NCBI GenBank assembly: GCA_023390775.1
Contig: JAEWCF010000083.1
Span: 1 to 17,269, forward strand
Direction: 5' to 3'
Origin: Bacteroidota bacterium
GTDB taxonomy: Bacteria > Bacteroidota > Bacteroidia > Flavobacteriales > Flavobacteriaceae
Length of the DNA: 17,269 nucleotides
Numbering within the stretch: the first letter of the stretch is position 1; every line of letters starts with the position of its first letter. The position numbers and the translations under genes were made by a program. The notes beneath the pieces were generated by a model. The model worked only from the letters and a program-made list of their open reading frames with translations, did no database searches and was not told the DNA's origin. Below, piece after piece: positions 6,849 to 15,317 of the stretch.

Positions 6849-7559
6849 ATGGGAAGAGCTTTTGAATTCAGGAAGAACAGGAAAATGAAGCGTTGGTCGG
6901 CGATGGCCAAGACCTTTACACGGATTGGCAAGGACATCGTCATGGCCGTCAAGGAAGGCGGGCCCAACCCGGATGCGAACTCCAGGCTGCGCGCGGTGAT
7001 GCAAAATGCGAAGGCGGCCAATATGCCGAAGGAAAACGTCGAGCGCGCCATCAAGAAAGCGACCGACAAGGACACCGCCAATTACAAGGAAGTCCTTTTT
7101 GAGGGCTATGCGCCCCACGGGATCGCGATCCTGATCGAAACGGCCACCGACAACAACAACCGCACGGTCGCCAACATCCGGAGCTATTTCAACAAGTGCA
7201 ACGGTACGCTGGGAACGCAGGGTTCGGTTGAATTCATGTTTGACCACACCTGCAATTTCAGGATTGCCAAAGCGGTCCAGGACGTCGAGGAACTCGAGCT
7301 CGAACTGATCGATTTTGGTGTCGAGGAAGTTTTTGAAGACGAGGACGGAATCATGATCTATGCGCCATTCGAAAAGTTTGGCGCGATCCAGAAGGAACTC
7401 GAGCGCCGAGGTTTCGAGATCCTCTCATCTGGTTTCGAGCGCATTCCCCAGGTCACCAAGACATTGTCCGAAGACCAGGTTGCGGATGTCGAGAAACTTC
7501 TTGAGAAAATCGAGGAAGACGATGATGTACAGAACGTCTACCACACGATGGAGAACTAA
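6849..7559 (+). CDS. YebC/PmpR-family (TACO1-like) protein
   Basis: Cytoplasmic YebC family. Members were first described as DNA-binding transcription regulators, and some bacterial and mitochondrial (TACO1) members are known to help translation past proline-rich stalls. Which role applies here cannot be told from sequence. The 236-residue protein has the family start MGRAFEFRKNRKMKRWSAMAKTF in slightly abbreviated flavobacterial form, the block GGPNPDANSRLR, NMPKENVERAIKKA, EGYAPHGIA, and NNRTVANIRSYFNKCNGTLG. The end is acidic, as is usual. It follows gcvT after 3 nt and ends at a strong terminator, so the two genes form one transcription unit. Confidence 0.93.
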   Translation: MGRAFEFRKNRKMKRWSAMAKTFTRIGKDIVMAVKEGGPNPDANSRLRAVMQNAKAANMPKENVERAIKKATDKDTANYKEVLFEGYAPHGIAILIETATDNNNRTVANIRSYFNKCNGTLGTQGSVEFMFDHTCNFRIAKAVQDVEELELELIDFGVEEVFEDEDGIMIYAPFEKFGAIQKELERRGFEILSSGFERIPQVTKTLSEDQVADVEKLLEKIEEDDDVQNVYHTMEN

Positions 7560-7561
7560 AG

Positions 7562-7585
7562 ACCGCGAAAAGCGGTTTTTTTTTT
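7562..7585 (+). terminator. Rho-independent terminator after yebC
   Basis: ACCGC (7562-7566) pairs with GCGGT (7572-7576) across a GAAAA loop and is followed by an unbroken T-run to 7585. It starts 2 nt after the yebC stop. Confidence 0.85.
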
Positions 7586-7641
7586 GTCGAATGTCGAACG
7601 TCGAACGTCGAATGTCGAACGTCGAATGACGAATGTCGAAT
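7586..7641. repeat. Tandem array of eight 7-bp units (GTCGAAT / GTCGAAC)
   Basis: Eight head-to-tail heptamers start immediately after the yebC terminator. In order, the units are GTCGAAT, GTCGAAC, GTCGAAC, GTCGAAT, GTCGAAC, GTCGAAT, GACGAAT and GTCGAAT. Variation falls mainly on the last base. Apparent ORFs across the array (SFDIRHSTFDIRRS on one strand, RMSNVERRMSNVE on the other) are translations of the repeat and not genes. The array lies in the 218-bp spacer between two convergent genes. Confidence 0.95.
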
Positions 7642-7730
7642 GAGGGTACTGAGAAAGATTCACTTAAATTAAACCATCCAGATGCCCAAAAGTCACCTCG
7701 CAAAACCTACTGTTTCTTAGAACGTCATTT

Positions 7731-7771
7731 ATAATTTAAAATTTATAATTTATAATTTATAATTTATAATT
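7731..7771. repeat. Tandem AT-rich 7-bp repeat (ATAATTT)
   Basis: About six consecutive heptamers: five exact or near-exact ATAATTT units (the last lacks its final T) and one AAAATTT variant at 7738-7744. The array ends 6 bp from the stop codon of the glycoside hydrolase gene. The adjacent AAAGC-TAAA-GCTTT on the minus strand (about 7772-7785) is a weak hairpin that may end that gene's transcript. Between this array and the GTCGAAT array, 7642-7730 holds no recognisable feature. Confidence 0.9.
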
Positions 7772-7777
7772 AAAGCT

Positions 7778-9607
7778 TTAGCTTTTAAGTATTCCCTTCG
7801 GCACCCACAACTCCCCCGTCCGTTCGTCAATGATGCCGTTTTGCTCTTCCTCGATGTTGGTGGCCTGGGTATAGACATCGCCGGCTATCGGGCGTTTCCG
7901 AAGTTCCTGCTTGAATTTGGCGATCTGGTCCGCGCGGCTGTCCAGGTCGTCCGGCCCGCCGTAGTTCGCGAACCCGAATCCGCCCCACTCGCTCACCACG
8001 AGCGGCACCTGCTTCCTGAAGAAGTATGGATCGCCAACCACCAACGGAAAGGCGGCGACCGTATCCATGTTACCTCCCACAAGTTCATCCAGTAAATGTT
8101 TCCAGTGTTCCAGATCGGGCGTGTATAGGTGAGCCGTCAAAATATCCGATTTTAACCTGCCCTCGTGGGAAATGTGCTGCCATCCGTCGTTGTCAACGAC
8201 CAGGAATTGCGGGAAGAGGATCTGCATCAGGTGGTAAGTGTCCATGACGTAAAACCGGGTCTCGGCGTTGGTGGCCACGTCCTGGATGCCCCAATCTTCA
8301 TTGTAAAGGCTCCAGATCACAACCGATGGATGCGTCCCGATCAGTGCCAGCATTTTCAAAAGTTCGGCGCGGTGGTTCTTGCGGCTTTTCGGACTTGAGG
8401 AGTGCGGGCTGGGCACCTCGACCCACAGGAGCATGCCCATCTTATCGGCGAGGTTATAGATGCGCGGGTCGACGCCGGCAATGTGGATGCGGACCAGGTT
8501 GCAGCCAAGCTCCTTCATTGCGAACATGTGTTTGCGGATTTCTTCAAATGTCGCGACGCCAGGCTGGTAAAGGATCCCGTCCAGATAAATGCTTTTATTG
8601 TTGAGATAGATCTGGCTGCCGCGCGACTCGATCTTTCGCAATCCAAACTTGGTTTCGATTTCGGCCGCATACCCTTCGGCATCCACGAGCTGCGCAACGA
8701 GCCGGTACAGATGCGGGTTTTCGGGCGACCAAAGCTGTGCCCCCGGAATTTCCATGACAAGCCGCTGTCTTTTTTGGCCGGCCTCGAGCCTCAGCGGAAA
8801 TTCGTCCCGTGCAATCGGTTCCTCGCCTTCCTGCCCGGCGTTGTAGATTTTAAGGCGGATGATGTAATGACCCGGATCGTGGATGCGTGCGGTAAAGTTG
8901 AACCGCACCAGGTTGTCTTCGACGATGCTCACCACCCCTACCCGGGATCGAAGCCTGTTCCGCTCGACGGTCTCAAGCCAGATGCTGCGCACGGCACCGG
9001 AATGGGTCTGGTACCAGATGCCGCCGCGTTTATACACGTGGGATTCCTGCTTGCCGCGGGGAATTTCGCCATCCATGGTATCCTCGATCCGGACCGTGAG
9101 GCGGTTGACGGGCCTGAGGAGCGTTTCGGAAAGTTCGTATGAGAATGAGGTGTACTTTCCCATGTGCGCCTCTTCGCCGTTGATGGTCTTGAGGGGAAGC
9201 CCGTTCAGCCAGACGCGCGTTTCGTAACCGCACGCGCCAAAAGTGAGCTGCAGCATGTCGCAACTCCGGCCCTCCTCGCGTTCGGGAAGCGGAAAATCGC
9301 GCTCATACCACACCACCACCTTGTCCTGCCAGGCGTTTTGGCCCACTTCCCCCTTTGCCTTGGTAATGTGCTCCTCGATGGATCCCGGCCAGTCCGCGGT
9401 ATCGGCATATTGGTGGCCGAGGTGCCAGCCGTCCCGCATGCCCCGGTCATCGGCGTCGATGGCAAACCTCCAGGGCCCGTCAAGCAGGACGGCCGTATTT
9501 GGCCGCATGACGGCGCGCGGAATCGGATTTGTGATCAGGGATTCGTCTTCGTGGCGGTCCTCCCTGCTTTTTGAAAGGCCGTAATTGGGGTGATTGGCGT
9601 TTTCCAT
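7778..9607 (-). CDS. Glycoside hydrolase family 2 protein (beta-glucuronidase/beta-galactosidase-like)
   Basis: A 609-residue enzyme with the GH2 layout: an N-terminal jelly-roll sugar-binding domain (about 40-215, with GACGYETRVWLNG and GGIWYQTHSGAVRSIWLE), an immunoglobulin-like domain (about 216-325), and a TIM barrel (about 330-600). The catalytic acid/base would be Glu437 in SLYNEDWG and the nucleophile Glu540 in VVSEWGGFGF; both are present. The signature around LGCNLVRIHIAGVDPRIY lacks the usual His-Tyr/Asn-Pro. No signal peptide or lipobox is seen at the ATG start (MENANHPNYG), suggesting a cytoplasmic enzyme, which is unusual for Bacteroidota polysaccharide loci. No SusC/SusD, transporter or regulator is nearby, so the substrate is undetermined. 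It lies 79 bp downstream of tamB on the same strand. That gap carries an AATTTC-A-GAAATT inverted repeat (9641-9653). Confidence 0.85.
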   Translation of the reverse strand: MENANHPNYGLSKSREDRHEDESLITNPIPRAVMRPNTAVLLDGPWRFAIDADDRGMRDGWHLGHQYADTADWPGSIEEHITKAKGEVGQNAWQDKVVVWYERDFPLPEREEGRSCDMLQLTFGACGYETRVWLNGLPLKTINGEEAHMGKYTSFSYELSETLLRPVNRLTVRIEDTMDGEIPRGKQESHVYKRGGIWYQTHSGAVRSIWLETVERNRLRSRVGVVSIVEDNLVRFNFTARIHDPGHYIIRLKIYNAGQEGEEPIARDEFPLRLEAGQKRQRLVMEIPGAQLWSPENPHLYRLVAQLVDAEGYAAEIETKFGLRKIESRGSQIYLNNKSIYLDGILYQPGVATFEEIRKHMFAMKELGCNLVRIHIAGVDPRIYNLADKMGMLLWVEVPSPHSSSPKSRKNHRAELLKMLALIGTHPSVVIWSLYNEDWGIQDVATNAETRFYVMDTYHLMQILFPQFLVVDNDGWQHISHEGRLKSDILTAHLYTPDLEHWKHLLDELVGGNMDTVAAFPLVVGDPYFFRKQVPLVVSEWGGFGFANYGGPDDLDSRADQIAKFKQELRKRPIAGDVYTQATNIEEEQNGIIDERTGELWVPKGILKS

Positions 9608-9686
9608 ATCAAAGGTTTATCGCCGTAGGGTAGCATCTGCAATTTCAGAAATTATCATATTCGATGCTCACAATAAAAATATAATT

Positions 9687-12600
9687 CTAATCCTCCGTCG
9701 GCGGGATCGCCTCCTTGTTCACATTCGGCTTTACGGGAACTTCCTGCGGGCCGTCAATATCGATGAAATCCGGGACGACATCCGAATCGGGAACCTGGTC
9801 AGAGGCTTCCGCCGACGGCAATTTGTCGATTTTCATGTTCTTGAAAATTCGGTTTGCAAACTCGCGGAAAGTATCAAAATCAACCTCGTACGTTAAACCG
9901 ACGCCTTGCGTGTAGCCAATTCCCTGGCCGATGTAATTGATATCGTTTTCGCGGTTGAACACACGCAGGTTCAGCGTCCCGTCCTCGTTGACGCGGTATT
10001 GCAGTTCCACATCGCCCACGATCGCCGATTCGTTGATGCCGCCCACCGGCACGCCCACTTTTCCGTTCACCGTGATGCGTTCGCTGACCTTGGTCGAGAG
10101 CGTAAACCCGACCCGGCCCTCGGTTTCCAGTCCGGGCCTTCGATCGGGAGAGACATAATCGATTCCGATGTTGAGCTTGCCGTCCTCGTCGCTGAAGATG
10201 TCGTTGAAAAGCCCGCTGGCCCTTTCAAAGAAATTGCCCGCAAAATCGCTTTGGCTGACTCCTTCCGGGCTCAGGAAACCGCCCGATGACAACAGGTAAA
10301 GCGCCTGTGTCTGGCGCGTGTCCCGATCGTCGAGCCTGTACTGTATTTCGGATTTGAGCACCGAGGAAACCGTGGGGAAGTTGATGTTGAAATCGGGTTC
10401 GGGCGTGGCGAGGTTGCCGCGGATTCCAATGGCCACCTCCACCGGAACTTTTTTGTTGAAGGACGGGTTTTCGAGCAGCACCGCGGGATTCGCAGTGGTC
10501 TTGTAGATGGCCTCGAGGTTCAGCACGGCCCGCATCGGGTCGCCCTCCCAGACGATGGATGAAAATTTCTTCACCTGGAATTTTTTGTCGATCAGCCCTC
10601 CGTATTTGAAATTGTAAATGCCTTCATACACCTGGAAATCGCCCCACATGTTAAATTTCCCCAGCGTATTGATCTGGAACGAGAGCACTCCCCTGCCGCG
10701 GCCCTTCATGCCGTGCCCGGTGTTGCGGTCCAGGATCACCTCGATCTCGGCGTCCTCGTCGATGTCGAACTCAAACCGAAGCTCAAGCCCGTTATAGTTC
10801 CGCGCCAATTCCTTGCCCGGGTTAAGGTTGTATTTTTCCTTCTCGGTCAAAAAGTGGATATAGCTTCCGGTCCCGGCGGCCTCGGCGTCATTGATGGGAA
10901 TCTTGATCGAAGTCCCCCGCTCTGATTCGGCGTCCACCTGGATCATCAGCCCCGTAGCCGGGCCGGTTATGGTAGCGCTCCCATCGATAAAAGCCGTTCC
11001 ATAGTAAGCCGCGTCCTCGCTGTCCTGGGTGTCGAGGACCAGCATGCGGTCGGAGGCAATGTCAAGGTCGAGTACCCAATCGGCAAACTTTTCATGCGTG
11101 ATCCTGCCCGAAAGCACTCCCGTAGTCTTGTATTTGGGATCGATGAGCACCGAATTCCGGATCAGGAACGAGGTCTCGGTCACGTCTACAATTGACTTGG
11201 CCCCCAACTCGTACGATACGTTCAGGTACGGGACCGTCAGCCCGGATTCGTCCAGGAAAAGCCGGCCGTTGATCTCCGGGTCGTTGATATTGCCCTCTAT
11301 CCTGGCGGTTCCGGATGCAAAACCCTTGATATTGGTGATGATGTCGCCCCCCAGCGAACTGAGCGAAGCCAGGTTGAACCGATTGAACCGCAGGTCGACG
11401 TCGGCAATCGTGGCCTCCTGCTCGACCGAAAGTGTCCCCGACGCCGTAAAAGCCTCGACATCCTTGTTCTGCAGCGACGAGGTCACGAAAAAGCGCCGGA
11501 ATGAATCGTCGCCCGTAATGTCGATGTCCAGGTCCCCTAGCTCAATGGTATTGGCCGTGAGGCCATTGACAAGCAATGATGCGGTGGGTTTATAAATGTT
11601 TTTTTGCTGACGGACCTCGACCGTACCGTTGAGGCGGCCATCGATCGCAAAGTTGCTCAGGGTGGGCGTGACTTTGCTAAGGTCAATTTCCTTGAAGGTC
11701 AGTTGCAGGTCCTTTTCCTGCAAACCGCTCAAGGTTCCGTTCAGGCCAATGCTCTGGTCCTGGTGCGAAAGCACGATGTTGTCGATGGAAAAATTCTTCA
11801 GTGCTTTGTCAAACACGACCTTGTTGCCGGCGTCATCCTTCTCATTGAGGTACCAGAGGTTGTCCTTGAACTTGAGTTCGGATTTGCTGATGCCCACCAC
11901 GCTCTGGCGTTTTTGGTCAATGGTATGGTAAAGGTTCAAATTGTAAAAATCCTCGGCTTTCTCGCCGCCCTTGAATTCCGAGCGCACGAAAAGCGTGTCG
12001 TTGGCCGTGACGTTGATGAGGCTGAAGTCGGAAACCTTGTAATACTTGGTGCGGATGGAATCCATCTCGACAAACGCGTTGTAGAGCGGGTTCTTGTTGT
12101 CCAGGCGGAGGTTGACCCGATGGAATTTGTTGCTGAAGGCCTGGATTTCGGGCGAGGAAAAATTCAGCCTGAACTCATCCAGGTCCGAATTGATGTTCCC
12201 GCTCACCGTGGTGTTGGGGCCAACGGCGATGCCCGGCACGAAAATTTCGAGGATCTTGTTGTAGACCGCGAAATTGAACCGCATGAACTGTCCCGGCGGA
12301 ATCTTGTTGGGCGAATAATTGGCGTAGAGGCTGCCCAGCGAATTTTCGATCATCTTGCGCACGTTCCGGAACTGGAACTTGCCCACGACGCTGCCGTTGA
12401 TAATGTCCGGCGAGTTGACCGAAATGGTCCTCACGCCCTGCGGATCGAACTGCGAATTGATCGCGAAATCATCGAAGAAATAGGTGTCGCGCCCGTTCTG
12501 GAAGGAAGTTTCGGTAATAAAGATGTCGCCGCGCATGTCGTCGATGGTATTTCCCGTGACCTGCATCCGGATGTCGCCCTTGAATATCGACACCGAATCG

Positions 12601-14084
12601 GTCTTGACGAGTTTCAGCTTGACCAGGTCGGCATAGTCGATCTGGGTGTGGAAATCGAGCTGCATGTCCTTTTTGGCCAAATTGACCGAGCCGTCAAAAT
12701 CCATGAACAGGTTGGGATCGTTGATGACGAGGCTTCCCTCGAAAACCGGTTTGCGGAACTTGCCGTCCACCACGATATTGGTGAATCCGTAGCCGTTGTA
12801 CCAAAACCGGTAGACATCGCCGGAGATGGTGGTATTTAGGTATTTTTCGTTGAAACCACGGCCGTCGATATCCACATTGAGCGTGACTTTCCCCAGGTCG
12901 CTTCGGCCCAGGAAACGGCCCAGGTCAAACTGTTCCATGATCACGTAACCGTTGTAGGATGCGCGGTCGATGTCGTCAATTTCGGTGATCTGCAGATCCG
13001 ACTGAAGGTTTCCAAGCGCGGTTGACATGTAGAAGTCCGCGGCGATGGCGGTCGCGGTGATGTCGGCGTCGCCCCGAAGGGTGAATTGCCCGAGTTTTTT
13101 CATCGAACTGGGAAGTCTTTTCCCAAGGATGTTGGGAAGAAGACCTGTCAGCGTGGCGTAATCCGACGAAAGCTTGTCAAAATCACCCTTGATCCTGAAG
13201 GGTTTGTCCCGTGCGAGCAGATTGACAAAGCGCACATCCCCGACAATCTCCGACTCACCGATGGACAGGTCCAGCGACTTGGCCGTGAAATCGTTGAGCG
13301 TGCCTCGAAGGTGCGATTTGAACCGGAACTGCCGGTCCTCGCCGAGCTCGCCGTAGAAATATCGGATATCGTTTGTGGCGACCAGCGCATCGTCCATCCT
13401 GATGTCAAACCGGACCTTGTTGTTGAAATCCCTGAAATCCTCACGAACATAGTGCAGCGCCACATCGCCCCGCAAATGCGAGTATTTGGTTTGTAGGTCA
13501 AGTTTCTGCAGAAGGATGTTTTTCCTGGTATAGGTGAAGGCGGCCTTGAGGTTCCTGACTTCAAGCCCTCTGTGGTGCATGAAGGACATGCGGTCGATCC
13601 CCATGGTGATGTCAGGGCCGTATAGCCGCATTTTCCGCAGATCCGCATTGAGGCCATACACTTCGAGTGTCTTGGGTTCCGACAGATTGTAGTCGTACAT
13701 GGCGAAGCGCCCGCCCTCGACCGCGACGGTGCTGGCTTCCATCAGGAAGGGCTTGGTGGACGGCTTCCCCGAGTCGAACAGCGCCACGAACTTGTCCAGG
13801 CTCGAATCCTTTTCGCCCTTGTAGATCTTGATCTTGAGATAGATATTGTTCGCGCGGATATCCCCGAAGAGCAGGTCTCCCCCGTAAAGTTTCTTGAAGC
13901 TGAGGATATTGGTGTGGATGCGCCTGGCGAAAATCAGCGTGTCCCGATGGTGGTCCCGGATCATGACCTCCCGGAATTTGACCCCGCCGAAGGGCGTGAG
14001 CGCCACGCGGCCGACGGTGATGTCGGTGCCGTAATCGGCGTTGATGCGGCCGGTGACATACTGCCCAAGTCGCGTCTGCACCAC
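9687..14084 (-). CDS. tamB: Translocation/assembly module TamB (DUF490/AsmA-like) protein
   Basis: Large envelope protein anchored in the inner membrane and spanning the periplasm. In the TAM system it works with an Omp85 partner in outer-membrane protein assembly, and the AsmA-like/TamB family is linked to lipid transfer to the outer membrane. At least 1465 residues are dominated by short beta-strand repeats. The DUF490/TamB domain occupies the C-terminal ~400 residues (NTLGKFNMWGDFQVYEGIYNF onwards), followed by a proline- and acid-rich tail of ~50 residues. The given start is GTG (14082-14084), the only canonical codon available. However, the frame continues to 14192 and encodes a basic stretch plus a hydrophobic anchor that the family requires, so the true N-terminus is very probably upstream. 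GH2 follows downstream, and tsaD is divergent. Confidence 0.88.
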   Translation of the reverse strand: MVQTRLGQYVTGRINADYGTDITVGRVALTPFGGVKFREVMIRDHHRDTLIFARRIHTNILSFKKLYGGDLLFGDIRANNIYLKIKIYKGEKDSSLDKFVALFDSGKPSTKPFLMEASTVAVEGGRFAMYDYNLSEPKTLEVYGLNADLRKMRLYGPDITMGIDRMSFMHHRGLEVRNLKAAFTYTRKNILLQKLDLQTKYSHLRGDVALHYVREDFRDFNNKVRFDIRMDDALVATNDIRYFYGELGEDRQFRFKSHLRGTLNDFTAKSLDLSIGESEIVGDVRFVNLLARDKPFRIKGDFDKLSSDYATLTGLLPNILGKRLPSSMKKLGQFTLRGDADITATAIAADFYMSTALGNLQSDLQITEIDDIDRASYNGYVIMEQFDLGRFLGRSDLGKVTLNVDIDGRGFNEKYLNTTISGDVYRFWYNGYGFTNIVVDGKFRKPVFEGSLVINDPNLFMDFDGSVNLAKKDMQLDFHTQIDYADLVKLKLVKTDSVSIFKGDIRMQVTGNTIDDMRGDIFITETSFQNGRDTYFFDDFAINSQFDPQGVRTISVNSPDIINGSVVGKFQFRNVRKMIENSLGSLYANYSPNKIPPGQFMRFNFAVYNKILEIFVPGIAVGPNTTVSGNINSDLDEFRLNFSSPEIQAFSNKFHRVNLRLDNKNPLYNAFVEMDSIRTKYYKVSDFSLINVTANDTLFVRSEFKGGEKAEDFYNLNLYHTIDQKRQSVVGISKSELKFKDNLWYLNEKDDAGNKVVFDKALKNFSIDNIVLSHQDQSIGLNGTLSGLQEKDLQLTFKEIDLSKVTPTLSNFAIDGRLNGTVEVRQQKNIYKPTASLLVNGLTANTIELGDLDIDITGDDSFRRFFVTSSLQNKDVEAFTASGTLSVEQEATIADVDLRFNRFNLASLSSLGGDIITNIKGFASGTARIEGNINDPEINGRLFLDESGLTVPYLNVSYELGAKSIVDVTETSFLIRNSVLIDPKYKTTGVLSGRITHEKFADWVLDLDIASDRMLVLDTQDSEDAAYYGTAFIDGSATITGPATGLMIQVDAESERGTSIKIPINDAEAAGTGSYIHFLTEKEKYNLNPGKELARNYNGLELRFEFDIDEDAEIEVILDRNTGHGMKGRGRGVLSFQINTLGKFNMWGDFQVYEGIYNFKYGGLIDKKFQVKKFSSIVWEGDPMRAVLNLEAIYKTTANPAVLLENPSFNKKVPVEVAIGIRGNLATPEPDFNINFPTVSSVLKSEIQYRLDDRDTRQTQALYLLSSGGFLSPEGVSQSDFAGNFFERASGLFNDIFSDEDGKLNIGIDYVSPDRRPGLETEGRVGFTLSTKVSERITVNGKVGVPVGGINESAIVGDVELQYRVNEDGTLNLRVFNRENDINYIGQGIGYTQGVGLTYEVDFDTFREFANRIFKNMKIDKLPSAEASDQVPDSDVVPDFIDIDGPQEVPVKPNVNKEAIPPTED

Positions 14085-14192
14085 CGGTAAGGAAAGCGCA
14101 ACCGCCAGCAGGAGCAGGAACAGGATGAGCCCCAGCAGGGACCGCAGTATTATTTTCCTTACCCTTTTGATAGCCCGCTGATTAAGTTGCCT
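14085..14192 (-). other. In-frame membrane-anchor coding segment of tamB without a standard start codon
   Basis: Upstream of the GTG at 14084 the same frame reads a basic stretch (KRVRK) and then IILRSLLGLILFLLLLAVAL followed by SLPVVQTRLGQY. This is a typical flavobacterial TamB N-terminal anchor running into the first conserved residues. An in-frame TAA lies at 14193-14195. Between it and 14084 there is no ATG, GTG or TTG codon in this frame. Candidate near-cognate starts are ATA at 14151-14153 or 14148-14150 (with AAGGA just upstream), ATC at 14169-14171, and CTG at 14145-14147. A base error in the sequence is the other explanation. Confidence 0.6.
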
Positions 14193-14206
14193 TTAAATTT
14201 ACCGTA

Positions 14207-14242
14207 TTTGGGGCGGCCTCGCCGAAAAATTCAATATTTTTG
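14207..14242 (+). promoter_or_regulatory. Possible tsaD promoter
   Basis: TATTTTTG (14235-14242) matches the Bacteroidota -7 consensus TAnnTTTG exactly. TTTG at 14207-14210 could be the -33 element, although the 24-nt spacer is longer than usual. The -7 element lies 55 nt before the tsaD ATG, in the 105-bp region between the tamB frame and tsaD. Confidence 0.35.
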
Positions 14243-14297
14243 CCGTGCCGTAAAAATATGCAATTTGGCGGCATTTTCTTTAAATAAATCCTAAATT

Positions 14298-15317
14298 ATG
14301 GCCGCCCCGATCCGTATTTTGGCTCTCGAAAGTTCCTGCGACGATACCGCAGCCGCCGTGCTGGAGAACGACAAAGTCCTTTCCAATGTTGTGGCCGGCC
14401 AGCTGGTCCATCGTGAATTTGGCGGGGTCGTGCCGGAACTGGCTTCCCGTGCCCATCAGCAAAACATCGTGCCGGTCGTCGCCACTGCGCTTTCACGTGC
14501 GGGGATTGCCTACCGCGATCTCGACGCGATCGCCTTCACGCAGGGCCCCGGATTGATGGGTTCGCTCCTGGTGGGTTCGTCTTTTGCCAAGTCGGCGGCG
14601 TTGTCCCTGGGAATTCCGCTGATTGCCGTCAACCACATGCAGGCGCACATTTTGGCGCACTTCATTGATGAGCACGGATTCGACAAACCCAGGTTTCCGT
14701 TCCTGGCGCTCACCATCAGCGGCGGCCATACCCAAATCGTACGCGTTGACGATTATTTCTCGATGGAAGTCATCGGCGAAACGACGGACGATGCCGTTGG
14801 AGAGGCCTTTGACAAGACCGCGAAGATATTGGGCCTGCCCTATCCCGGTGGGCCGCTTGTGGACAAGCACGCACAATCGGGAAATCCGTTGGCCTATTCG
14901 TTTCCAAAACCGAGAATCCCCGGGCTGGATTTCAGCTTCTCCGGGTTAAAGACCGCCATCCTGTACTTCGTCAGGGACCAAACCTCGCGAAACCCCACGT
15001 TCATCCAGGAAAACATGGACGATATCTGCGCATCGGTACAGCACACCATCATTGATATCCTGATGGACAAATTGCGTGCGGCCGTTCAGCAGACCGGGAT
15101 CACACAAGTCGCGATTGGCGGAGGCGTATCGGCAAATTCCGGAATCCGCAGGACCTTGAAGGAGGCCGAGGCGCATTACGGATGGAAGACATTTATCCCT
15201 AAATTTGAATACACGACCGACAACGCGGCCATGATCGGGATCACGGGATACCTGAAATTCCGGATTGGCGATTTTGAGGATGCTTCGGTCGCTTCACGCG
15301 CAAGAATCAGGTTCTGA
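14298..15317 (+). CDS. tsaD: tRNA N6-adenosine threonylcarbamoyltransferase TsaD
   Basis: Catalyses the last step of t6A37 formation on ANN-decoding tRNAs, transferring threonylcarbamoyl from its adenylate to A37, together with TsaB and TsaE in the cytoplasm. The 339-residue length is standard. Family landmarks: LALESSCDDTAAAVL at the N-terminus, the metal-binding HMQAH (H113 and H117), TISGGHTQ, the block DAVGEAFDKTAK-LGLPYPGG, AIGGGVSANS, and TDNAAMIG near the C-terminus with the metal-ligand Asp near 307. The ATG at 14298 fits the family start. The TGA stop overlaps the rsmE ATG by one base (TGATG), indicating coupled translation in an operon. The tamB frame runs divergently upstream. Confidence 0.97.
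   Translation: MAAPIRILALESSCDDTAAAVLENDKVLSNVVAGQLVHREFGGVVPELASRAHQQNIVPVVATALSRAGIAYRDLDAIAFTQGPGLMGSLLVGSSFAKSAALSLGIPLIAVNHMQAHILAHFIDEHGFDKPRFPFLALTISGGHTQIVRVDDYFSMEVIGETTDDAVGEAFDKTAKILGLPYPGGPLVDKHAQSGNPLAYSFPKPRIPGLDFSFSGLKTAILYFVRDQTSRNPTFIQENMDDICASVQHTIIDILMDKLRAAVQQTGITQVAIGGGVSANSGIRRTLKEAEAHYGWKTFIPKFEYTTDNAAMIGITGYLKFRIGDFEDASVASRARIRF

Noticed and set aside
7586..7641. Possible CRISPR-like array
   Set aside because: The units are 7 bp with no spacers, there are no cas genes nearby, and the structure is a simple tandem repeat.
7425..7703. Apparent 92-codon minus-strand protein with SFDIRHSTFDIRRS
   Set aside because: It is a translation of the GTCGAAY tandem repeat and the antisense end of yebC, and a known type of spurious gene call.
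8402..9142. Open frame of 246 codons on the + strand inside the GH2 gene
   Set aside because: It is antisense to conserved GH2 sequence, including the region leading to the catalytic barrel, and shows no family features of its own.
9641..9673. Possible separate promoter for the GH2 gene (minus strand TTG and TAATTTCT) and AATTTC-A-GAAATT repeat
   Set aside because: The -7 match is poor and the 16-nt spacer is short. The repeat is noted in the GH2 entry but is not strong enough to call as a site.
11604..12839. Long open frame (411 codons) on the + strand inside tamB
   Set aside because: It is antisense to strongly family-like TamB sequence, has no recognisable domain, and arises from the codon bias of the opposite strand.
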